Source: Alphaproteobacteria bacterium (lineage in GTDB: Bacteria > Pseudomonadota > Alphaproteobacteria > Rickettsiales > SXRF01). Taken from it: 64,000 nt of DNA. The stretch covers positions 124,001 through 188,000 of the forward strand of contig JANYBV010000018.1 of NCBI GenBank assembly GCA_025360605.1, read 5' to 3'. Within the stretch, counting starts at the first letter, position 1. Each line of letters begins with the position of its first letter. The notes beneath the pieces are model-generated. The model was given only the letters and a program-made list of their open reading frames with translations. It was not told where the DNA came from and searched no databases. The position numbers and the translations under genes are program-made. Shown here piece by piece: positions 27,419 to 35,300 of this stretch.

Positions 27419-28164
27419 GAAGTCAGCTTTTGCAATAGTGCTTCGGGGATTTCAAAATTGGAAAACACCTCTTGCACATCATCATTGTCTTCGAGAATAT
27501 CGATCATTTTCAGCATCTGTGTGGCGTGTTCTTCGCTCACTGGGACCAAGTTTTTAGGAATCCATGTCAGCTTGGCAGAAGCGGCGGCCCCGAAGGCTTT
27601 TTCTAACTGTTCACGCACGGCGCCAAACTGGTCGGTGGCGCAGGTAATGACATGACCTTCGACGGTAGATTCGCAGTTTTCAGCGCCGGCTTCGAGTGCA
27701 GCTTCAAACATTTTTTCTTCGCTTGCTGCCGTTGCCGGATAGGTGATGACACCAACAAAATCAAACATAAAGCTCACACTGCCAGTTTCGCCTAGGTTAC
27801 CGCCAAATTTGGTGAAGGTGGCGCGCATTTCCGGTGCGGTTCGGTTTCGGTTGTCGGTCAGCGCCTGCACAATCACGGCAACGCCGCCGATACCATAGCC
27901 TTCATACCGGATTTCTTCGTAGTTTTCGCTGTCGATGTTACCGGAACCACGTTTGATAGCAGCTTCGATGCGGTCACGCGGCATGTTCACTTCGCGTGCC
28001 CAGGCAACCGCTGTACGCAGGCGCGGGTTAGAGTTTACGTCCGGCATGCCGCCTTTGGCAGCAGAAATGATTTCGCGCGTAACTTTAGTGAATATTTTTG
28101 CTTTCTTTTTATCTTGCGCACCTTTGCGGTGCATGATGTTTGCAAATTGGGAATGGCCAGCCAT
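27415..28164 (-). CDS. yebC: YebC/PmpR/TACO1-family protein
   Basis: A 249-residue member of the YebC family, which includes transcription regulators and, by recent work on relatives, factors that relieve ribosome stalling. The start MAGHSQFANIMHRKGAQDKK is diagnostic, with YEEIRYEGYGIGGVAVIV and the three-domain layout visible. It heads the ruvCAB operon, a common arrangement in alphaproteobacteria. Note HSQFANI where many relatives have HSKWANI. Confidence 0.95.
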   Translation of the reverse strand: MAGHSQFANIMHRKGAQDKKKAKIFTKVTREIISAAKGGMPDVNSNPRLRTAVAWAREVNMPRDRIEAAIKRGSGNIDSENYEEIRYEGYGIGGVAVIVQALTDNRNRTAPEMRATFTKFGGNLGETGSVSFMFDFVGVITYPATAASEEKMFEAALEAGAENCESTVEGHVITCATDQFGAVREQLEKAFGAAASAKLTWIPKNLVPVSEEHATQMLKMIDILEDNDDVQEVFSNFEIPEALLQKLTS

Positions 28165-28196
28165 GGAGAACCTGCTTGATTAAAAGGTATTATATT

Positions 28197-30224
28197 TTAG
28201 GGAGCGTTCTGATCGCCAACGGTCTGGACAATCATATCAACGCGGTCAGGATCGCCACCCGGATTTTTGTCGCCTTCCGCCTGCACGTTGATGCGCAGGT
28301 TGTTGACACCGGCATCAATCAGGAACGCCCTGACGGATAAAGCGCGAGACAAAGAAATACGACGCGCGGTACTGACCTGATCGCCGATTGCAGCAGCATA
28401 GGCAATCAACGTTACACGCTGATTATTATTCTGTATCAGCTGTTTGGCAAGCTTATTGATGTCTTCTTTTACTGATAACGGCACTGTGGTTTCAGTACTC
28501 TTGAATGCGATGGTCAAAGAAGGCTTAGAGCTATCCGTTGGCTTTGCAGGCGCTGTGGCAAGGGCTTTGGCGGTCGCATCCACGGCAGCGGAATCGGCTG
28601 CCGGAGCCGGAGGTGCTGGTGGTGCAGGAGGGGCAGCCGCAGGAGCATTGATAAGCGGTTCATCAGCTTTTGGTGCAGGCGCTGCCGGAGCCGGAGGGGC
28701 TGGCGGTGGCGGTGGTGCAGGAGGAGCTGCCGCAGGAGCAGGAGGCGGCGGTGGAGGCGGAGGAGCGGCGGCTGCCGGTGCAGGCGGAGGTGGCGCTGCT
28801 GCCGGTGCAGGCGGAGCTGGAGGTGTAGGAGCAGTTGGTGCGGCCGGTGGCGCTGCCGGAGGAGCAGGAGGGGCAGGAGGTGTAGCAGCAGCGGGGGCTG
28901 GTGGAGCCGCAGGTGGTGCTGGTGGCGCAGCGGCTTTCTTCGCATCTTCTGCCGCTTTCGCTGCCGCGGCTTTTTTAGCTTCTTCAGCAGCCTTCGCATC
29001 AGCAATTTTTTTAGCTTCCTCTGCTGCTTTTGCATCAGCAGCGGCCTTTGCATCGGCTGCTTTCTTCGCTTCTTCGGCAGCCTTCGCATCAGCAATGGCT
29101 TTGGCAGCGGCTACTTTTTTGGCTTCCTCTGCCGCTTTCGCTTCATTAGCAGCATTGGCAGCCGCCACTTTTTTGGCTTCTTCGGCCGCTTTGGCATCGG
29201 CAACAGCTTTAATCTTGGCTGCTTTGGCGGCTTCTTTTGCAGCCTTGGCATCAGCGATTTTTTGCGCAGCGGCTGCCTTCTTTGCATCGGCAGCTGCTTT
29301 GGCATCGGCCAATTTTTTATCATGCGCGGCTTTTTTCTCGGCCGTTTGCGGTTCAGCTTTTACTTTTGCGGCTTTTGCCGCCTGTTTATGTTTTTTGCCA
29401 GCCTTGTTATCGGTATCGGTTTTGGCGACGGCTTCTTTTTTGCCTTTGCCTTTTTTCTTCGATGCTTCTTTTACAGGTTTTTCAGGCAGCGGCTGACCTT
29501 TCGGGCCTTCAATCCATACCAGTCGTGGGGCAGATTGCACCTGAACCTGTTGTTGCTGGTAATTTGGTTGAGCAACAGGCTGCTGATAGTTTGATTGTGG
29601 AGCTGCCTGATCGGTTGCCGGAGGTAAAGCGACACCTTGTTGTAAAGGCAGCGGGGCCGTTTTTTGTTCGGGCGGATAAACCACCTGTTCGGTCATTTGC
29701 GGTGCGGCGGTCTGAACGGGCTGTTGCTGCACCGGAGCGCTCGCATTATAGGGTTGAGCAGGGGCATAAGGTTGTACCGGAGCGTTTTCCACTGCCTGTG
29801 GTGCTGCCTCTTCGGTCTGTTGCTGAGCCGCATTCGGATCAGCAAGCTGGTCCTTATAATATTGAGAAAATGGCTGGCGTTCCGGACGGTATCCGCCGGC
29901 AGGAGCGAGTTGTGACAACGGTTGTGCGGCAGGCGCTGCGTTTGGCTGCGGCGCGGCTTGCGCTACCGGTTGCTGTACGGGCTGCGTGTATACGGTGGTT
30001 TGTGAAGTGGCATTGGACCCTAGGAGAGGTTTGAGCGGCTGCTGAGTGTCACTGGTGTTGCCGCCGGTAACATAGGCATTAGCAACGGGCATGCCCGGAG
30101 TTGGGATCTGGTCGGCAGCATAGGCATCGGCAGAAAGAACCATCAGGCAGGTGCCTGCGATAAAACGCAATAGAGGGAGGCGGGCAATGTCTATTACAAC
30201 GTTCAGGTTCTTACAATGAGCCAT
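28197..30224 (-). CDS. OmpA-like envelope protein with TolA-like Ala/Lys repeats and Pro/Ala-rich region
   Basis: The start at 30224 (AGGA five bases upstream) gives a 675-residue protein with an export signal ending ADAYA near residue 36. Layout: Gln/Pro-rich region to about residue 250; a Lys-rich stretch; repeated AKAAEEAKK units coded about 28930-29330; an Ala/Pro-rich segment coded about 28590-28930; and a C-terminal OmpA-like domain coded 28197-28520. In that domain the SLSRALSVRAFLIDAGV helix keeps its Arg, but the usual HTD motif reads AYAAAIGD, so peptidoglycan binding may be altered. The low-complexity parts resemble the periplasm-spanning arm of TolA. It lies 32 bases ahead of yebC. 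Confidence 0.85.
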   Translation of the reverse strand: MAHCKNLNVVIDIARLPLLRFIAGTCLMVLSADAYAADQIPTPGMPVANAYVTGGNTSDTQQPLKPLLGSNATSQTTVYTQPVQQPVAQAAPQPNAAPAAQPLSQLAPAGGYRPERQPFSQYYKDQLADPNAAQQQTEEAAPQAVENAPVQPYAPAQPYNASAPVQQQPVQTAAPQMTEQVVYPPEQKTAPLPLQQGVALPPATDQAAPQSNYQQPVAQPNYQQQQVQVQSAPRLVWIEGPKGQPLPEKPVKEASKKKGKGKKEAVAKTDTDNKAGKKHKQAAKAAKVKAEPQTAEKKAAHDKKLADAKAAADAKKAAAAQKIADAKAAKEAAKAAKIKAVADAKAAEEAKKVAAANAANEAKAAEEAKKVAAAKAIADAKAAEEAKKAADAKAAADAKAAEEAKKIADAKAAEEAKKAAAAKAAEDAKKAAAPPAPPAAPPAPAAATPPAPPAPPAAPPAAPTAPTPPAPPAPAAAPPPPAPAAAAPPPPPPPPAPAAAPPAPPPPPAPPAPAAPAPKADEPLINAPAAAPPAPPAPPAPAADSAAVDATAKALATAPAKPTDSSKPSLTIAFKSTETTVPLSVKEDINKLAKQLIQNNNQRVTLIAYAAAIGDQVSTARRISLSRALSVRAFLIDAGVNNLRINVQAEGDKNPGGDPDRVDMIVQTVGDQNAP

Positions 30225-30373
30225 AGCAATCCTAAAAAAACGAGCGACAAACATGCACCAGAGAACTGGTACACTTAATTCACTTTATTGATTAAGTCAA
30301 AATAGCAGATTTAAGCAACTGAAATCTCGCTGCCGAATTTAATTATATTTTTTTAGTGTTGAAAAAACAAAAA

Positions 30374-31177
30374 CTATGAAAATTTTGTCAGGAGTTTCTG
30401 CATAGTCGTATGCAGAGATTTGTTCGTGGCCATCAATGATTTGGAGTAGATATCCACAGGCTTGCCATCGAAGCTGCTGACGATACCACCTGCTTCCTGA
30501 ATTAATAAAATACCAGCCGCCACATCCCATGGTTGTACCAGATGGTACCAGCACGCATCGAAGCGTCCGGCGGCGATATAGGCAAGATCGAGTGCGGTTG
30601 CACCGAAGTAGCGCAGCGTGGCGCCGGTTTCAATGACTTGGTTAAGCAGTGTGTAGCTTTTCTTGTCGGGGCTTGTGGAGTAGCCGGGGTTGCCCGTTAC
30701 TAATAAAGCGTCTTCAAGGGTGGGGCGGTTGGAGACGTTGATTTTGCGGCCATTTACGAATGCGCCTTTACCTTTTTCGGCGGCGAAGAGTTCGTTATGG
30801 ATAGGGTCATAGATCACGCCTGCGACCAATTCGCTTTTGCCGGAAGCGGTACGTTCTTCAAGTCCGATCGAGATGCAAAAATAAGGGATGGCGTGGATGA
30901 AATTGGTGGTTCCGTCGATAGGGTCGATTACCCAGCGGAAACGGTCATCTTTTCCGGCCACTTCACCACCTTCTTCCATTAGGAAACCGAAGGTGGGCCT
31001 CACTTTTGCCAATTCGCGCTGGAGGAATTTTTCTGTTCTCACGTCGGTGGCGGTCACGAAGTTGGCGGTTCCCTTACGGGAAACCTGTAGCTGGTCGACT
31101 TCGCTGAAATCGCGCAGCACGCCTTTGCCCGCCTTGATAGCGGCGGCAGACATGACATTGATAAGTGCGGTGCTCAT
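30374..31177 (-). CDS. suhB: Inositol monophosphatase family protein (SuhB-like)
   Basis: A magnesium-dependent phosphatase of the inositol monophosphatase family; in E. coli SuhB also takes part in rRNA antitermination. The metal-binding motif is WVIDPIDGTTNFIHAIPYF, with GGEVA nearby and the second motif PWDVAAGILLIQEAGG. Length of 267 is normal. It follows efp by 6 bases, an arrangement common in alphaproteobacteria. The true substrate cannot be read from sequence. Confidence 0.93.
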   Translation of the reverse strand: MSTALINVMSAAAIKAGKGVLRDFSEVDQLQVSRKGTANFVTATDVRTEKFLQRELAKVRPTFGFLMEEGGEVAGKDDRFRWVIDPIDGTTNFIHAIPYFCISIGLEERTASGKSELVAGVIYDPIHNELFAAEKGKGAFVNGRKINVSNRPTLEDALLVTGNPGYSTSPDKKSYTLLNQVIETGATLRYFGATALDLAYIAAGRFDACWYHLVQPWDVAAGILLIQEAGGIVSSFDGKPVDIYSKSLMATNKSLHTTMQKLLTKFS

Positions 31178-31183
31178 TGGGGA

Positions 31184-31753
31184 TTAAGAGGCTTTCGCGC
31201 GTTCAACATATTCAAGCGTGGTGGTATCGACGATAATGGTCTCACCAGCCGGAATAAACGGAGGAACCATCACGCGCACACCATTTTCAAGAATGGCGGG
31301 TTTATAGGAAGAAGTCGCCGTCTGGCCTTTAACCACAGGGTCAGCTTCAACAATTTTAACAGCCACTTTGCTTGGAAGCTTCACCGAAAGCGGGCGACTT
31401 TCGTAGGTTTCGATTTCGACCGTCATGCCGTCTTGTAAAAATGCGAAGCGTTCGCCGAGCATGTCCTTGTTCATGGTGATCTGTTCATAGGATTCGTTAT
31501 CCATGAAGGTCAGCACGTCGCCATCGGCGAAGAGGAAGTTATAGGGTTTGGAATCCAGCGATACGCGCTCGATCTTTTCATCGGATGCGAAACGAGGGGT
31601 GTTTTTGGTGCCGGTCATGATGTCTTTGAGTTCCACCTGATTGAACGAGCGCAGGTTCCCCGGCGTACGGATTTCGTGCTTCACCACAAGCCACAGCTTA
31701 TCCTGCCATTCAATCACCATACCCATGCGCACCGCGCCACCATCAATCTTCAT
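31184..31753 (-). CDS. efp: Elongation factor P with Asn at the modification position
   Basis: EF-P relieves ribosome stalling at polyproline. The 189 residues show all three domains, and the C-terminal part is strongly conserved (PVVKGQTATSSYKPAILENG, VMVPPFIPAGE). The loop that inserts into the peptidyl-transferase centre reads RTPGNLRSFNQVELK; the residue after PG, normally a modified Lys (or Arg in the EarP type), is Asn33. No modification gene is next to it. It lies between thiE (11-base overlap) and suhB. Confidence 0.96.
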   Translation of the reverse strand: MKIDGGAVRMGMVIEWQDKLWLVVKHEIRTPGNLRSFNQVELKDIMTGTKNTPRFASDEKIERVSLDSKPYNFLFADGDVLTFMDNESYEQITMNKDMLGERFAFLQDGMTVEIETYESRPLSVKLPSKVAVKIVEADPVVKGQTATSSYKPAILENGVRVMVPPFIPAGETIIVDTTTLEYVERAKAS

Positions 31754-32384
31754 TTCGTATCTCCTTATTAAATTCTTCTACTGCCTTGGCCGGCCCCTCA
31801 GGATGCTCCCACACGGCGGTAATGACCGCAATGAAATCCGCTCCGGCTTTAACCAAAGGCTTACAGTTATGCGGGGTAATACCACCGATAGCGACGCAGG
31901 GCAAGATCATAAATGCCTGCCACCATTCAAGAATGTCCAGTGTTGGTGTTCCCCAGCGGGCCAAGGCTTCAGGACTTTTGCTTTTGGTGGGGTAAAACGC
32001 TCCGAAGGCCACATAATCCGCGCCCTGTTCCCCTGCTTCCATGCCTAAATGGCGGGAATCATGGCAGCTCACGCCAATCACACGGTCGGGCCCGACGAGC
32101 GCGCGGGCTTTCCTGATGTCGCCGTCGTCCTGACCTATATGCACGCCGTCAGCGTTGGTGGCCACGGCGAGGTCAGGCCGGTCATTCATGATAAACGCCA
32201 CATCGTGGGCATGGCAGATAGGAATTAATATTTTGGCAGCTTCAACAATGGCTTGATCGGTGGTGTGTTTAAGGCGGATCTGGAAGCTTCCAACGTCTCC
32301 GCCATCAAAGGCTTGTTCAAGTCGTTTGGCAAATGTGTCAATTTCAATGGTGGGGGGGCTAATAAGGTAGAGTCGGGTGGTCAT
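31743..32384 (-). CDS. thiE: Thiamine-phosphate synthase
   Basis: ThiE joins HMP-PP and the thiazole phosphate to thiamine phosphate. The TIM-barrel protein of 213 residues has FQIRLKHTTDQ, the phosphate-binding FIMNDRPDLAV, ADGVHIGQDD, IGVSCHD, the AFYPTKSK loop, and PCVAIGGITPHN. It lies 2 bases after the giant repeat gene and overlaps efp by 11 bases, so these are probably on one transcript. Confidence 0.94.
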   Translation of the reverse strand: MTTRLYLISPPTIEIDTFAKRLEQAFDGGDVGSFQIRLKHTTDQAIVEAAKILIPICHAHDVAFIMNDRPDLAVATNADGVHIGQDDGDIRKARALVGPDRVIGVSCHDSRHLGMEAGEQGADYVAFGAFYPTKSKSPEALARWGTPTLDILEWWQAFMILPCVAIGGITPHNCKPLVKAGADFIAVITAVWEHPEGPAKAVEEFNKEIRNED

Positions 32385-32386
32385 GG

Positions 32387-35300
32387 TTATTTTCTTACCG
32401 TTTGCGGTCCTTTTCCGTTAGCAATAATTTTTTTAGCATGCGTAGTGCCTGAACCTTCCTGAGTGTTCAGAGCTATATCGAACTCTATGTTTAGCGCATT
32501 TGCAACCTCGGCGGGAGTAAATGTTTTGGTCACAAGGTGCGGCCCTTCATTTTCAATGGTTGCGGTCTCATGATATCCGTAGCCCACCGAAGGTAACCTG
32601 ATCTTGACCGCGTTACCATTACTGGTTTCGGTGGTGAGTGGCTTTTCAAAGACAATAGCCTCACGCTCAATATCGCTTAAATCCATAGACGCCTGTATCA
32701 TATCCCTTAGCACCGCTTCCATTTTACTGCCGTCCTCATCGGGGGCGTATTTATCAAGCAACTGTTTGGGTACAAAAAGAAACGGGACGGGAGGATAGTA
32801 TTCTTTGGGGGCATAATTCTTAAATGGATTATCGGTAGAGAAACCATTGGATTTTTTGATAATGCTCAGCAGATGCCCCAGCCGCAGGTGATCGGCGCTT
32901 TCTTTGCAGCTATGGACGGGGTGTTCTGTAATAGCTTTCTTGAGTGTCTCCAGATCCGGTGGGTTTTCGGTGAATGTAGTCCCAAGTATTGCATCAAAAG
33001 ACTTGAACACCTGTGTCTGCTGATCTTCGGTCAGTGCATGGGAGGTGAGGTAGTTGTGAAATTCAGCCAGTTGAAGATCAAAAGCGCGTGGTTCACCAAT
33101 AAACTGTATGTTACCGCTTTCCTCGCGGTTAAGAACAAGCACGCACATTGGCGGGGTAGGAAAGATTTTATCTTCATTGGAAGTAAACCGCCGCCGTATC
33201 ATATCGATAAAACGTTTTCCGCGGCTTGGCTTTGGTTCTTCTTTACCATTTGCAGCAGCACCATTACCGATATTTTCACTTGAATAAATCAGCCGGACGT
33301 TGCTCTCATGATTGCCTCGTGTCGATGATCCGATGTTTTTTACACCTGCTGTTTCTTCCAGTGCTTTTGCGACCTGTAATGCGCTTAGTGTTTCCAGCGT
33401 AACGTTACCATCAACGTGTTCATGTTCATAGGTAATGGGCCTGAGTTTTATTTTATAAAGAGATCCTGTTTTTTCCAGTTTGATGGCTGAAAACTGTTGA
33501 AATTTCAGACCAAAGGTGGAGCGGAATACATCTTGCAAGGCTTTTTCCACCTCCTTGTCGTCTTGTAACCTCAGGGTTTGTTTGATGTCCTGTGTAATAT
33601 ACAGGCATGGCACGGTTTCTTCGCCATGTTTAACAAACCAGATGTTTGCCTTTCGTATTTCACGCATGATTGGTGCATCGGCAAGAAATCTTTTGCGTTG
33701 TTCTTCCGGCAGTGCCGAGAAGGCGGCAAACCTCTCAGCGAAACTACGTTTTTGGGGGACGAAAAGGTGCTTGTCCGGCGCAATGACGGGATCAACCGGT
33801 TCAGGCTTTGTCCTGAAACGTACTTTGTTATCCACCACAGCTGTGGTCGGAGTATTTTCAATTGGCACACCTAACGAGTCAGCATCACTCAGCAATTGGG
33901 CGACCTGAGTCGGGGTGAGTGTTTCCGTAACGGTCTCACGTTTAACCGGAGGCGCCTCTGTCTCTTCGGCAACGGTTTCAGATTCATCTGTTACCGCAGG
34001 TTTTGGAGGTTTGGGGGGGATGGGCCTTGGCGTGACGATGTGTTCATCATTGGGATCGGGCGCGCCATCGACCGCGTCATAGGTGCAGCTGATAAAAGGG
34101 AGTTTCACTTTCAGTAGCGTATTACCGGAACCGTTGCTGGCACGCTCTACCCTGATCGCTCCGATCTGGTCTTCGTGCAATCCAAGGGTAAACGCTAAAA
34201 TATCGCGGACTATTTCGGTTGCTCTTGTTTCAATGGGCTCATTGTTATGGTTGTGTAGGGAGCGTTCAAATTCCGGCAACGAAAAATATAAAAAAGGTTC
34301 AATCTGGTCTTCGGGTTTGATCGTCTCGCTGGTGGGGAGCTTCACCTTTGGTTTGGGGGGCTTTTTTTCTGTTTTTTTCTCCGTCTCAGGTGGCGGCGGT
34401 TTAACGCTGTCTTTAGAATAAAAAATTGCGCCACGTTTCAGCACATCGAAGGATGCGCTGTTCCTGAGTGTACTGTGGTAGTTTTTAAGCGGGTTATGGT
34501 CGGGCAATCTTGATTGTGGCCTTTGAACCCTTTGCAGGAATACTTCCAGTGCGTCGCGGTGCGGGGTGTGAGGCTTTAGCTGCACGGCCATTTTTAACGC
34601 CCCTGCCATGGTCGTTGGACCATCGGGGTATTTTGCCTTGATGGCTTCTGCCAGTATGTTTGGGTTTTTTCCAAGCGTAGCTGAAGTAAAAGGTGTATTA
34701 AGCTGTTCACGCAGTTCGTTATTAATAACATAGCACGCCCACTCTTTTTGCAATTGAGTGAGGTCGTGAACCATGAAATGGCATAATCTTGCGACTCTAT
34801 ATTCAATGGGGCCTTGGGTTTCGGCGAGCCGCTGTGCTTCCGGCAATAAATTCACATAGCTGATTTCTTCCAGTGGATTCATCTTGCTTAAGTCCAGTGT
34901 GCGGGGCTCTTTTTTCTGTTCGCCATTAGCAGGTGGGGGCGTAGAAACAGGGGGCGCTGGAGGCTTGATAAAGGCAAAGTCTTTTTCAAAAATAGGTGTG
35001 TCTTCCGAATTTTTTAACCTGATGCCGAGTGCTTCGCTTAACGCGATGGCAAGTTCAGCGCGGCTTTGGGTGATTTTTTCAACCTCGCTTCCTTTTTCAA
35101 AACAGGGGTCGCCGGTGCCTTTTTCATATTCGGTAGTGATTTCAGGAATTTTGATTCTGTAATAGCGTCCCTTGGCCTGGACATTGATGCTCTGTAACTG
35201 GCTGTCTCTGAGGCCAAGACTCGTCTGTAGTATATGGCGGGCAAAATCAGGTATATTGCTGCTCGGAATACCTGCCACTTGTGCAAAATCACGAGGCAAG

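Noticed and set aside
28444-29496. Long plus-strand frame coding a Gly/Ala/Ser-rich product
   Set aside because: It is the antisense of the Ala/Lys/Pro repeats of the OmpA-like gene; the strong codon bias there keeps the other frames open. It has no start context and no family signal.
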